From Gnetum montanum (Eukaryota; Streptophyta; Gnetopsida; Gnetales; Gnetaceae): a stretch of 64,000 nt of DNA. Positions 1 through 11,900 of this stretch are shown in pieces. The stretch lies in assembly GCA_015680685.1 (NCBI GenBank), contig MNCI01000986.1:293648-357647 (forward strand), given 5' to 3'. The position numbers and the translations under genes are program-made. The notes beneath the pieces are model-generated. The model was not told the origin of the DNA, ran no database searches, and saw only the letters and a program-made list of their open reading frames with translations. Position 1 is the first letter of the stretch; each line of letters starts with the position of its first letter.

Positions 1-105
1 TCACTTTTAATTTAATTTCTAAGTTGAATAGTGAAAAACTATGAATGATGTATGAAGTTGTTAATTAAATGGTAAAGTGACCCATTAACTTGTTAGTTAA
101 AATTA
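1..105. other. Flank left of the Copia 5' LTR
   Basis: Short AT-rich sequence before the point where homology to the Copia 3' LTR begins. No reading frame or repeat relation was seen. Confidence 0.4.
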
Positions 106-1992
106 TTGAGCATTTTGAGCTTGTTTGTAAGTTTAAATTTGCTGTAGAGATTTATATCTTTCATCTGTTCTTTTGCAAGAAACCTTTTCTTTGCACAAGT
201 TATTCATGGAACATCAACACCTAAAAGGAGCTTGTAGATATATTTTCTAGCTCTACAAGGGCCTGCACTTTCAATGACTTCTCTTTCTACCATGTAACCT
301 TATAGTTTTGGTTCTACATAGCTCACCCAAAATGGTTCTACTAGCTCAATATTACGTGCATCCAAAGTTTTTAATCCAACTCAACTCCTTGTTTTAGTTT
401 TAGACTAGTTTTTCAATTCTACAAAGGGTGCTTGAAATGGTTTTGCCACATTAATAGTTTTTACCATATGTGCAAGGAAAAATTATTTTTTAAAAATAGA
501 GAATCAATATTATTATTTTGAAGAGCATGTAAAGCCACATTAGCTCCTAGCCATGCAAGCTTGTAGAACCAAAATCACAATTAGCCCTAGAACTAAATTT
601 AGTTCTACAAGGCTTATGAAATAGGTTCTACATTGAATAGCTTCTATATTCCACATTACCATGAAAAAGAGGCCTAATATGTATTTTAAAAAAGGAAAAA
701 ATCTTTGAGAAGCATAACTTCCTTAAATAGTTTTTGTTTTAACAAGCTTATGCTAAAGTGTATTTTCCACTTCAACTTGAGAGAAGAAAGGACTTTAGAA
801 TCCATTTTCTCAGTTCTAAAAGAGTTATCCTAATAAGTGTAACACACTTATCTCATTTACGAGAGAGCTTAATACTAACAAGAATTTAATATGCAATGTT
901 AGCTTAAAGAGAGATAATGCCTTAAAATCATTTGTGGTTCTAGAAAAGTAGTGCATTATTTGGAACCAAAGAGCTCTTGAAAATTCTTCTACCAACACAA
1001 CATGATCATAGAGCTAGTTCTATTCAGCCTAGCCTTTTCTCATAAAGATAAACTTATGAAAGTCATAGTTCATAAATGAAAAGCTCATTTATAGTAAAAG
1101 TGCATCATATCTAAAATTTCTATGAAAAAAAGCTCAAAAATATAAAAATACTTAGAATACAGAGAGCCATTATGTAAATAAGTTAAAGAGTATATTATTG
1201 TAGATATTGGTAGAGCCACATTAATGAAAAAGGACAATGACAGTTAGATGAAGTCAAATGAGCCATTATTCTTGATGCAATCTAAGTCAAAATATTGCCA
1301 TAGTAAGTAAAAGGGATCATTACCACAAAAAATGAAATAACAAATTTCTTTCTCCTCTATGAAGCTTTCAATGCTCATCTCTAGCTCATACCAAAAGTAG
1401 TAATATAGGTAAATATCTAATGGATACTAATTTTTCTTTGTCAGCCATTCTTCTCAATGGTTTTGCAATAGCTAGATCTTCTTCTCTCCCATGCTTCTCT
1501 AGCTTTGTATCTCTAACATATCAATAATGCTTTAAGAAATAGTTACAAAGAATGATAGCTATAATTTTAAGTTCACTAGCTTAGCTTGATAATTCCTGTT
1601 TTGGTCCTCTTGTACTTGAACTAGAATTTCTTCTTCTCTTCTTCTTGGTTCTTATTCTTTCTCTTTCTCTTCTTTGTAAAAGCTCTATTCTTTTTCTCAA
1701 AAAAAAAAAAAAGTTTTATAATTCTTGAGTCTTTGTGTTAAGAAAAGACAAAGTATTTCTCTCTTCTTTTGTGATGTGAAAGCAAATTTCTATCACTTTG
1801 ATCTTGGTCATTGTGCTTAATCCAAGGCTATAGAAGAAGCCCTTAAAAGCCTTTTGTCTATTTATTCTTTCTTTCATAGTTATTCTGTTTATTAGGTTCA
1901 GTTTTCTATTTGGGACTTTTTGCTAGTATCTAATTAGCTTAGATTTTTATAAGGCCCTGATTCACTCTCCCCTCTTAGTACCTTTAGCTACA
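106..1992 (+). repeat. 5' LTR of the Copia element
   Basis: From about 106 to 840 this aligns with 12644-13419 (shared stretches include 'ggttctacatag', 'tggttctactagctcaa' and 'gcatccaaagttttt'). The left edge is set by matching the 3' LTR start next to its purine tract. The right edge is a CA shortly before the primer site. The last third (about 1600-1700) is CT-rich, ending in a short A run. The two LTRs differ at many positions, so the insertion is old. Confidence 0.8.
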
Positions 1993-2008
1993 TCCAAGAA
2001 AAAAAAAT

Positions 2009-2020
2009 TGGCATAAGAGC
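2009..2020 (+). other. Primer binding site (initiator Met tRNA type) of the Copia element
   Basis: TGGCATAAGAGC matches the usual plant Copia primer site TGGTATCAGAGC at 10 of 12 bases and lies just after the 5' LTR. Confidence 0.8.
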
Positions 2021-2119
2021 CTAATCAACACTTCTAACCTAACAATTTATGTTGCATTCCTTTATTTCCTAGACATGGTGTAGAATCCAAACTTCTCATC
2101 TATCAGAGCTCCATGGTTC

Positions 2120-2650
2120 AATGGCTTAGGTTGTCCTCTATGGAAGTTTAAGATGAAGACATATCTCCTAGCTGATGGTAATAAGAAATGGAAGGTAATA
2201 AATAGATGAACCAATAATTTTGTGCATGATGCTTGAGCTATGAATGCATTGGCCTATGGCTTGAATACAATAGTATGTATGAATATTATGCATTTTCAAT
2301 CATAGAAAAAAATGTGGGATCATCTTAAAGTTATTTATGAAGTAAATGATAAAATAAAGAAGTCTAAGTTGTTAACATTAAAAGCTTGGTTTAATGTTCT
2401 AAATATGGAAGAAAATAAAAACATTAGTGGTTTCTTTAGTAGAGCTAATGAAATTGTTAGTGAAATGTCCATGTTGAGAGAAGCATAATCAAAGGATATC
2501 ATTTGTTGGAAAATCCTATCTGTATTTCCCTCCAAATTCAAAGCAAAGGTGTCATCCATAAAAGTGATTAAAGATCTCTCTAGATTGATAGTAGCTAGGC
2601 TCTATAGTATTCTTTTAACCTTTGAAATTAGAAAAGGTGAAGTCAACCTT
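2120..2650 (+). pseudogene. gag: Copia gag remnant (UBN2-type)
   Basis: Gag would build the cytoplasmic virus-like particle. Translation in shifting frames gives pieces typical of the plant Copia gag family: an N-terminal 'FNG...W.FKMKTYLL' segment near 2115-2170, then 'KVWDHLKVIYE', 'KLLTLKAWFNVLNMEENKNI' and 'EIVSEMSMLREA' between about 2300 and 2490. In-frame stops and frameshifts break it. The CCHC knuckle expected near 2700-2900 could not be found, so the C-terminal part is probably deleted. It lies between the primer site and the integrase, the expected Copia position. Confidence 0.7.
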
Positions 2651-2939
2651 TAAATCCCTCAATGGAGGCAATGTAAGCTTTGGTGATAAAGGTAAAGTTG
2701 TGGTAAGAGGTATTGGCTCAATTAACATTCATAGTGCTTTCATAAAGTTCATAATGCTTATTTTATTGATGACTTGTATTATAATTTGTTAAGCTTAGGA
2801 TAATTTTCAAGAGAAGGTTATTATAATATCACTTTATTAATGAGAAATGTATATTCGAAAATAAGGAAAAGGATTTTAAAGTTTATGTTACTTGAGTAGT
2901 AAATTATGTATATTTTATAAATGAGAAACCTTAATATTT

Positions 2940-3671
2940 GACTCTTATTTTTGAGATAAGTGCTAGCAAGTTATGGCACAAAAGAGTAGGACACTTAAAT
3001 TCAAAAAACATCCAAGCTCTCATCAAAGATCAAAGCATAAGAGGCATTCCTCAGGTAAGTTAACTAGAAGAGGTATGTTTCACATGCCAACATAGTAAGC
3101 AAATTGGAGCTACCTTTAAGCTAGTGAGCTTTCATTCTAAAAATAAGCTTAAATTATGACATATGGATGTTTGTGGACCTTTTGATATAGTTGGTTTTGA
3201 TGACAATAAATATTTCTTTCTTATTGTTGATGATTATACTAGAATGTCATTACTAACATGTATTTAGAAAATTTTTGATGTCTTTAAACATTTTAAGATA
3301 TTTTAAAGTATAACTAAAACTGAAATAGGGTGTAAAATCAAATCTATTATGATTGACAATGGACATGAGTTCACCTTAAATGAATTTTATGAGCTATGTA
3401 GAGATTTAGGTATTAAGAGATAATATTCATTAGCTAGAACACCTAAGAAAAATGGTGTCATAGAGCAAAACATAGAACTATACTCAAGATGATCTAATCA
3501 ATGATGAATGGGAAGAATGTACCAAAGTATCTATGAAATGTGGTAGCCAAAACAGTTATGTATATCATCAAAAAATATTTAGAAAGAGTGGATATTGATA
3601 ATACTCCTTATCAAATATGGTATGATAAAATTTGCTAATGTTCAATATCTAAAATTTTTTTGTAGCAAGTG
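2940..3671 (+). pseudogene. int: Copia integrase remnant, first part (GAG-pre-integrase zinc finger and catalytic core)
   Basis: Integrase inserts the cDNA into host DNA. Readable pieces are the pre-integrase zinc finger (LWHKRVGHLN..., then CFTCQHSKQ), the first catalytic Asp in 'HMDVCGPF', a 'YFFLIVDDYTR' strand and the second Asp in 'IMIDNGHEF', followed by the 'GVIEQN' region that should hold the catalytic Glu. Several TAG/TAA codons interrupt it. The frame stops at 3671, where the G1 LTR begins, and resumes after 9932 once one copy of the 5-bp duplication is discounted. Confidence 0.85.
3667..3671. repeat. Target-site duplication AAGTG (left copy; right copy 9933-9937)
   Basis: AAGTG directly precedes TGATGAGC... 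at 3672 and directly follows ...CTTCATCA at 9932. A perfect 5-bp duplication is the normal footprint of a Gypsy-type integrase and fixes the exact ends of G1. Confidence 0.93.
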
Positions 3672-4584
3672 TGATGAGCAGCGAGGTACCCCCTACGCCC
3701 AACCATATGAATCAAAAGCATTTAGGCATGATTCATGTGAATTCCATGGAGGGGAATAGTTGTGGCATCTAGATTGTTATGCCTTGATCACAGTTTGTTG
3801 TCTTTCCACTTGGAGTAGTGGTAGCTTTGTCACGTATGGTTTAGTCCAAAGTGAGGCATATGATTCTTGATGTTGTTTTGGCCTTATGCCACTTCTAAGG
3901 AAAATAAAGAAATAAATTATTTAAATTAATTAACAATGGAAAGTAAAGTCTAAAATAGCCTATGGGCAATGAGTGTTCATTATTAGCTTGCTGTACACAT
4001 CCTAAACCCATGTATCCACTAATGGGATTACCAAGTGCTATGCTACTAGGTGAACTAAGCAATAATGCTATTGGGGTTACCAAGAAAATACATGTTTATA
4101 CTTGAAAATGGTCATGCTCATTTTGCTAATTAATTAACGTGCATGGAAATGTAAATATTAACTAAGTACATGAAAAGTAAATTACATGGAAATTAAATCT
4201 AATCTAAGTGAATGTGCTGCAATTAATAAGAATCAATCTTGATCTTATTGTCATTCATGGAATGTGTCCAGGTACATTTCCACTCAAATAAGATGATATA
4301 CAACTAAGTCAGATCCACACTATGAGCACCTATTGACTATTTTCTAAGATATGGAATAAAATTGCAAGAGTTCAACTATGTTATTAATCAAAGAATGCCA
4401 ATACACATTGGAAGCATGTGTATTTATAGGCAAAGAATAGAGACTATGTTGATGGGGCCCCATAAATGTAGCAAATGCTACATCAATGCAACCCCATTGA
4501 TGGGGCAACAGCACATCGATGAGGATCCATCAACAAGGCCATGTCGATGAGGGTCCTTCAATGTGACAATTTGACATTTCATCA
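3672..4584 (-). repeat. 3' LTR of G1 (with TATA box)
   Basis: 913 bp, starting TGATGA and ending TCATCA on the + strand. The minus-strand U3 has a TATA box (reverse complement of TATTTATAG at 4421-4429). It aligns along its length with 9056-9932. Confidence 0.92.
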
Positions 4585-4602
4585 TACCTCCACGACTAAA
4601 TG
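4585..4602 (-). promoter_or_regulatory. 3' polypurine tract of G1
   Basis: Read on the minus strand this is CATTTAGTCGTGGAGGTA directly before the LTR start TGATGA. It is the expected plus-strand priming site and matches the tracts of D (45238) and A (31726). Confidence 0.82.
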
Positions 4603-7100
4603 AAAATGCATGCTCGAGTTAATAGGATAGGACAATGCTTTCCTTACAAAAAATTGGGAATGATGGATTTATTGACTGACTCTAAGTGCCACATTACAAA
4701 ATTTTATTCGAGTGGATGCATTACAAAATGATTGGACAAACATTAAAGACTACATACTTTGTAGAGGTCTTTCAAAAGTTTATTGAAAGTAGTGGTAGAC
4801 TTTCAACCTTGATTATTATGTTAATGCTTCTCTAGTTATGTAGAACATTCTTAAAGGATGGATAGAAATTTCTTCTCATCATCCCATGGATCTAGTAAAC
4901 ATGAGATGCTTGAGTTGCTATCTTGTATGTGCTACGATTTTTTCATGGGCATATCCTCCATTATCATCATCTTGATTTCCTTTTTGTGCTAGCAAAAGAC
5001 CTCCTTCCTTGGACATTTCTTTTAGCATCACCTATAGTTACCAAAGGATCAACATTAGTTTTGGTAAATTTTCCTTAATAATTAACCCTTTTGGATCCCT
5101 TAGTTTTCATTTAAGCAAAAGGTGATTACAACATACTATGCCCAAGGCTATGAGGTAATCATCAAGCTGTTCACATTATTTTGATCAATTACTATTAATT
5201 ACCATGATGTTCGAAAATAGGATGTTAGAGATATTTCAAAGTAGACATCCCTAGTCCCCATGAGTAATAAGCATAACTTTGGAAGCACACAAGTTTTCAA
5301 ACAATTGAAACCAAAGGTCTAATTTAGAAGATGACTAAGAAATATTAATGGATATGAAAATAGAAAAGAAGGAAAAATTAATGAAATGGATGAGAAATAG
5401 TCCCAAAATCATGCATAAATTTAGAGAAACCATCATTGATGTTTTGGAAGATGTGAAGGTTAGTTCAAAGCCATGATCAACAAAAGTTATTCAAGTGGAT
5501 CCTTCCCAAAGTAGGCTCTTGCCATAATGCCTTTGCATAACGACTAATATAGATGTCTGTGGACACCCTAGAAGTTAAGTGTAGATCATGTTTTTGTTGC
5601 AAACGACACACAACTATAATGGTTGGGATGTTGCATTATACTACACAAAACCAAAAGGCTCATAATTTCATGTAGCAATGAGGTGAATAATGGGATGATA
5701 CGGGATTATAGAGATCATGATGTAAGGTACTTGACTAGGTCCACAATAGGTTCTTATGAGAAATGTGATTTAAATGATTAGCATACCTATCTGTCCAAGT
5801 TTAGACCAAGTCCATACCATGAACAGTGATCTCACATTGATTTGTTTCTTCTTTTTGACCACCATGAGTCCACAACCATCCCAAAAAACAATCATCACTT
5901 CAAAAAGATAAGAAAAGAGAAGAAGGAAGAAAGAGCCTTAGTTAGAGGGGCACCTTCAAGTATGGGTAACATGTCTTTCCAACCCCACAACTAGTGCTTG
6001 TAGCCCATTATTGTGTCTATGTCTGCTTTAAATTCCCATTTATATATATATATATTTTCCTTTTTTGTTCATTTCATTTTTTTGTTTTTTAAATTATTTT
6101 TTCTTTTTCTATTTTTTTGGATTTTAAATGTTTTTTGAAATGGAAATCAAACTATGCAAAGACATAGCTTCCGATTTATTGGTCGATGAAGAAGTGATGA
6201 TATGTTCCAAGAGGAGTCATAAACCACATGAAGGAAGTTAAGAAGAGAACCCAACAAGTTTCCTTGAGGTCACACCCATTGCCATTTTCACTTGGTCATT
6301 CCCTCTTTCTTCAAGGTATAATGATCATTGATTAATTTTAGTTTCATAAAAGAAGAACCAAATTATTTCCATGAAAAAGACCTTTTATTTAGAGAAATGG
6401 AGGAATGGATGAGGTGGTCTCATTGCTTTACATAATTACTTACCCAATCATCTTGATAGGATAGAGCAAAAACCCAACACATAGCTTTTGACTTTTGCAT
6501 CATGACTTGGCAATATTATTAATGGAAACATAAAAGACATTCATAAACATTTAAAAAATGACTTAGGAAAAGAAAATATTATAAAGAAAAGAAAAGAAAA
6601 ATATTAAGAAATGGAAAACATATGAATAATTAGAAAATTTTTGAAAAAAATAGAAAAATGATAAAAAATTGTAAAACAAAAAAGATGAAAAATACTTATT
6701 AGTTCTTGAACTAGGATGGAGCATCTCCCCCATGACTAATCTATGGTCACACATTTGGGAGATGGACCACATAATCCCCTAATTATACACCACAAGTTTT
6801 CCATTTATCACCATTATTCATTTAATTAATCATGTGGTAGCACATCTAACATTGGTGATAGTCTCGTTTGGATCATTTGGAGATGTATCGATGTGTTTGC
6901 TTCTTCTTCTTCTTGATTTTTTACTTTAATTCTTCGGTCTTCATGTTTAAGATCCTTTTCTGGTGTATAATCAGAGTATAAGATATATGGGTCTAAGTCC
7001 TCTGGTTGGTCCTTTTTCTTAATTATAGAACTAATAAGTGGATTAGTTGCCTCCATGCATTTTTGAAACAATTTTATATTCTCATTTTCAAGCCACTAGG
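4603..7100 (-). other. G1 non-coding internal spacer with a second, internal purine tract
   Basis: No convincing coding sequence. Blocks near 5490 ('gtggatccttcccaaagtaggct') and 5941 ('gttagagggg') match the spacer of D near 47790 and 48240. A (TA)n run lies near 6040. At 6721-6740 the minus strand reads an AGTCATGGGGGAGATG tract resembling the 3' polypurine tract but 2.1 kb away from the LTR. Weak open frames at 6563-6772 and 6826-7071 (minus) are unrecognised and probably chance. Confidence 0.6.
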
Positions 7101-8700
7101 TGTCTTTTGATTTAGTGGATACTACGTAGATTGGTTTTTGCTCATACACTTGCTCTTGAACTTTTTGTGTGTTGTGTTAATATTTTGAATTTCTAGCCCA
7201 CAAATTCACCCTTTACTATTAGTAGTGATGCATGGATTCTTTTGTCTCTCCACAGTGATAGGTTCATCATTTTTGTCAAATATTGGAGCAACGATGGATG
7301 TTGGCCTTTGCTTATGATTGAAGGATATTCATTGTGAAAGGAAGGTTGTTGTACTTGATTGGCATTACGCTGGTTTAGATTAGTTAGTAGGTCCATGAGT
7401 GTTGTGCTTATGCATGGGAACCTTCCTAAAGAAAGGATGTTTCAAATATTGTGGGGGAGATCTATTGGCATTATCATTTCTATGTATGTTACAACACAAG
7501 TGGCATTCTCTTGTTGATGTCGTGGTGCTAAACATTCCTATGTTGCTAGCAGTGACATATAGTGGAGGGAAGTATGAGAATATTGATGATATGATAAAGG
7601 ATGAGAGGTGTGAGGTGGTGACCTCATAGAAGATATTGTAGGATGATGATATTCGGGAGAGTGATAGTAGTGTTTTGAGGTAGAGGAAGCGGAACTAGTC
7701 AAGGAAACAAGTTGTTGAACATAATATTCGTATGGGTTTGGCTAGCAGTAAGGGTAATGTTGGTTTGACGATGGCCTCCCTTATGATTGTGGCTTTTTCC
7801 ACTACATTGGATGATAGTGTTGAGGCTAGTAAGAAGTCCCACTAGGATGGTACGATTGGTTGTAGGACTATATATAATTACCTTGTGAGAAAGGTAATTT
7901 TCTAGGCATTTGCTTTTGTACAAGCTTGGGATTCAATGTAAAAGCCCAATACTCATGTAGATGTAACATGACTAGGCAATATCCCTTCAAATGGTCATAT
8001 ATGTAGATGTCACATCCATCATCTTCTTCGGTGGTTGAGTCTATAGTTTCTTATTCTACAGTCAGTTCCCATTTCTACTGATTAGTGTTCTTACTTGTCT
8101 CTTTGTTCCTTTTCCTCCTTTTGTTGTGGTTACTTGATTTGTTTTGCGTTACTCTTCCCTCTATGATTTCTATGCAAGTTTTCTATGCAAGTTGTAATTT
8201 TAGCTTTATCTATTAGTGTCCTAGAAAAGAGCTTAAGCTTTTTCCACCCACTTTCAATGTTTTGTAAGATGCAGGCATCATAAAAGGCTTGCAAATGATT
8301 TTGTGGATCAGAATCATAGCCTCCCACAAATTTAGAGATGTTATTCATATCAAGCCTTTTGATGCAACTTTCCTTGCGATGCCTATGGGGTATTTTAGCT
8401 ACCTCTATGATCTGCATCATGCTCTTAGTGCTCAACAAGGATTCACTATCATTAGACACGTGGTAAAAATTTCTATTTATATTTATCTTGTTGTGACTAT
8501 TTTTTCTATGCTCATTTTTATGTCTTTGATCTTGCCCTTGTTTTCAATTTCTATTTTTATTTTGACCCCATAGTGGAGCTCTATCTCTATACCTATATGT
8601 TCATCTACATTAGAACTAGACATTGAAGAGGATGAGGAAGATGAGGAATGGAAGAGTTGCCATGGCTTCTATGGTGTTCCCCATGGTTCCTTGATTTATT
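7100..8700 (-). pseudogene. gag: G1 gag remnant with central deletion
   Basis: Minus-strand pieces match the gag of B (55674-57827): a Ser/Glu-rich stretch near 8640; the Retrotrans_gag start with 'LDMNNISKFVGGYD' and 'HLQAFYDAC' (8130-8459); then, after a jump, a C..H..G.C segment near 7990 ('YDHLKGYC') and a Pro/Gln-rich tail to about 7150. The middle of the gag domain (B 56403-57000) is missing. The gag would form the particle. Stops and frameshifts make this copy non-functional. Confidence 0.78.
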
Positions 8701-9037
8701 TTTTCAAGGTTTTGAGGAGGTCCTAGGCCTTGAGGCCTCCCCTAGTCTAGAACTTCATCTCCTCTAGGATTGTTTGCCTTAGGTAAATGTAGTCCTTGAG
8801 TGTAGTTAAGGTGGTCATGAACATATGAAACTCCTACATGAGATTGGTCACTCCAATTTTCTTTAGTATATATCTCATTAGTACTCTAATGAATGTTCTC
8901 TCAATATGATGCATTGTCGCTTTCTTATGAGAGAGACATTTTTGTTAATTAGTGATGTGTGTGACTTAATATTTTCTAAAAGATAATTCAATAATCTATT
9001 TATAGTGATCGTGTGTGATATAACTAATCTAGATAAC

Positions 9038-9055
9038 TAGCACCATCCTCAGCAA
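9038..9055 (-). other. Damaged primer binding site of G1 (Asp tRNA type)
   Basis: The minus strand reads ...GTCA, the LTR end, then TTGCTGAGGATGGTGCTAG. The same leader in B reads TAGCACCATTACTGGGGATGG. G1 has lost about nine bases of the site, but the following leader is the same. Confidence 0.6.
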
Positions 9056-9932
9056 TGACGCTGGCGAGGTACCCCCTATGCCCAACCATACGAATCACAA
9101 TCATTCCTATACGATCCAATTGAATCCTATGGATGGGACTAGTTGTGACATCTAGATCATTGTGCCTTGATTGTAGTTTGTTATCTTCCCACTTGGACTA
9201 GTGGTAGCTTTGTCATGTATGGTTTAGTCCAGAATGAGGCATATGATTCTTGATGTTGTTTTTTCCTTATGTTACTCCTAATGATAATAAAAAAAATCAA
9301 TTATTTAAACTAATTAATAGTGGAAAGTAAAGCCTAAACTAGCCTATGGATGATTAGTGTTTGTTCCTAGCTTGCTATGCACATCCTAAACCCACATGTC
9401 AACTTCTGGGATTACCAAGATGCTACTAGGTGAACCAAGCAATAATGCTACTAGGGTTATCAAGTGAATACGTGTTTACACTTGAAACTAGTTACATTGA
9501 TTCCACCAAATGATTAAGATGCATGGAAACATAAATATTAACTAAGCACAATAAAAGTAAATTACATGGAAATTAAATCTAATCTAAGTCAAAGTGCTCT
9601 AATGAATAATAATCAATCTTGATCTTATTACCATTCATGGAATGTGTCCAAGTACATTGCCACTCAAATAAGATGTCATACAATTGACTGAAATCCACAC
9701 TGTAGGCACCTACTGACTATTTTCTAAGACTACAGAATAAAACTGCAAGAGTTCAGCTGTCCTATTAACCAAAGAATGCCAATACACAGTGAAAGCATGT
9801 GTATTTTTAGGAAAAGAATAGATACTACATTGACGAGGCCTCATAAATGCAACAAATGCTATGTCGATGGGGCCTTGTAGAAGAGGCCATGTCAATGAGG
9901 GCCCATCGATGCAACACTTTGATGCTTCATCA
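9056..9932 (-). repeat. 5' LTR of G1
   Basis: 877 bp, pairing with 3672-4584. It keeps the GAGGTACCCC...CCCAACCATA end shared by all LTRs of this family in the window and ends at TCATCA beside the duplication AAGTG. Confidence 0.92.
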
Positions 9933-9937
9933 AAGTG

Positions 9938-10262
9938 CTATATTAAGAATCAAGATAATGTTCATAAGCTTGATAATCATTGTGAGGATGGTTTTTTATT
10001 AGATATTCTAGTCATTCAAAAGCTTATCATTTCTTAAATTTGAAAACATTAAAAATTATTTCATGCTAAGATTGATAAGTTATTTGAAGAGGCTAATAAT
10101 GTGGTTGAGAAAGATATGAATGCAAATGAAGAAGAAAATAATGATGAAAATTTGACATCTAAACAACCTGATGAGAAGAGTAGATAGCCTTAGATAATGA
10201 GGTAGAAAAAGAGTAACATGCTACAACCAATTATGGTTTAAGGAGAACACAAAGGTTCAAAT
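9938..10262 (+). pseudogene. int: Copia integrase C-terminal part and linker
   Basis: The frame broken at 3671 resumes here: '...KIFCSK' before the insertion joins 'CYIKNQDNVHKLD' after it. This is the post-core 'FGSKCYIKN' segment common in plant Copia integrases. An acidic linker (Glu/Asn/Asp-rich) follows up to the RT. Stops are present. Confidence 0.8.
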
Positions 10263-11120
10263 CCATGATAGATATCCTTAAGACACCTCTTAGACAAAGG
10301 ATAGTAAGTGCTAAAGCTAAAACAATGGATCATGGCTTTTTAGTATGTTTTCTTGCTTTTTCTATTCCTCTAATCATCAAGGAAGCTCTTGGGAGTGAGG
10401 ATTGGAAGAATGCTATGAATGATGAAATGAAGTACATTGTAAAGAATGATACTTGGAAGGTAGTCCCATACCTCAAAGGAACTAATGGCATTGGAACCAA
10501 GTGGATCTTTGCAAATAAGTTGAATGAGCATGGTGAAGTAACCTAGAGTAAGGTAAAAATAGTAGCTAAAGGCTTTGATCAAATTAAGGGATTTGATTAT
10601 CAAGATAATTTTTCTCTAATTGCAAGAATGGAATTTATTAGAATGTTATTAGCTTTTGCAACTTATCAAAGATTTAAGATCTATCAAATGGATGTGAAAC
10701 TAGCCATTCTGAACAAAGAAATAAGGAAGATAGTGTATATTGAACAACTAGAAGGATATATTAACATTGAAAAACCAAATCATGTGTATTAGCTACATAA
10801 AGCTTTATATGGCTTAAAATAAGCCCCCAAGGTATGATATGCTAAGCTTGATTCATATTTAGCTAGAAATGGATATTTGAAAGCTCTTCTAGATAGTACT
10901 CTTTATATTAAAAAGGATAATACAAGTTTTTTAGTTGCTTAGATTTATGTTAATGACATAATATTTGAAAGAACAAGCTCAATTTTAAGCAAAAAATTTA
11001 TTGAAGCTATGAAATCAAGTTTGATATGTTTATGATAAGAGAGTTATCTCATTTCTTGGGCCTACATATTCAACAATGTAGGGATGGAACCTTCATTTCT
11101 CAAATAAAGTATATTCAATA
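10263..11120 (+). pseudogene. rt: Copia reverse transcriptase remnant
   Basis: RVT_2-type RT. Recognisable in order: 'EALGSEDWKNAMNDEM', 'GTKWIFANKLNEHGEV', 'IVAKGF.Q..GFDY', 'YQMDVKLAILN', the 'LHKALYGLK.AP' block and the active site near 10946-10957. There the expected YVDD reads YVND, so one catalytic Asp is lost through a single GAT to AAT change. 'FLGLHIQQ' follows near 11060. Several TAG and TGA codons interrupt the frame. It lies downstream of integrase, as in Copia. Confidence 0.88.
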
Positions 11121-11900
11121 GATGCTGAAGAATTTTGGCATGATAGAAGCTAAAACTTGTGTAATCGCTCTTAGCACAAGTATATACCTCTACAAGGATG
11201 AAGATGGGAAGAAAATTAATGCTACAATATATAAATCCATCGTAAGAAGCTTGCGTAATGCTATAGCTAGTAGGCGTAATATAGCTTTTGCAGTAGGCTT
11301 AATTTTTAGATATTAGTTAGTACCAAAAGAAGCACACTTTGTTACAGCCAAAAGAATTCTATGGTATTTAAAAGGCACAACTAGTTATAAGCTTTGGTAT
11401 CTAAAAAGTAGAAACTTTGAATTACAAGCATTTATAAATGTAGATTGGGTAGGAAATCAAGATGATTGAATATCCACTAACAGAAATTTTCATTTTTTCA
11501 ATAATAGACTAGTATCATGGTTGAGTAAAAAGTAGAACTCTATAGCCTTATTGTTAGCTAAAGTTGAATATGTTGCAACATCACACTATTTCACACAAAT
11601 TATCTAGATGATGGAAGTACTAAATCTTTTTTGTATAGCATTTTATAACCCAAAAATTATTCATTGTGATAATAGTGCAACTATTTCTATTTCTAAAAAT
11701 CCATTTTTAATGGAAATACTAAACATACTAAAATAAAATATCATTTTTATCGAGATCAATTAAAGTTACAAACAATAAAATTATCATATATTTCATCCAA
11801 ATAACAAAGGGAAAACATTTTACAAAGGTTTTGAATAAAGAAAAATTTTTATATTTAAGAAGATTATTGGGTGTAACAACTTTACCCAAACATGCTTAAT
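11121..11900 (+). pseudogene. rnh: Copia RNase H remnant
   Basis: RNase H removes RNA from the hybrid during reverse transcription. Seen are the 'MLKNFGMIEAK' connection, 'PKEAHFVTAKRILWYLKGT', the first acidic site within '...AFINVDWVGN', 'AKVEYVATSH' with the Glu, and 'IIHCDNSATISISKNP' with the next Asp. The C-terminus near 11750-11890 is out of frame. Multiple stops occur. Confidence 0.85.

Larger units (their letters stand above)
3672..9932 (-). mobile_element. Gypsy element G1, nested in the Copia element; gag relic only, no pol
   Basis: Two related LTRs (3672-4584 and 9056-9932) enclose about 4.5 kb with a minus-strand gag relic next to the right LTR and a purine tract next to the left LTR, so the element reads right to left. 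No protease, RT, RNase H, integrase or ORF3 was found inside, unlike related element D. It is a non-autonomous or deleted member of the TGATGA...TCATCA LTR family. By eye the LTRs agree at roughly four of five bases, so this is an old insertion into an even older Copia copy. Confidence 0.92.

Noticed and set aside
6036-6052. (TA)n run as a promoter
   Set aside because: Simple microsatellite in a non-coding spacer with no gene downstream on either strand.
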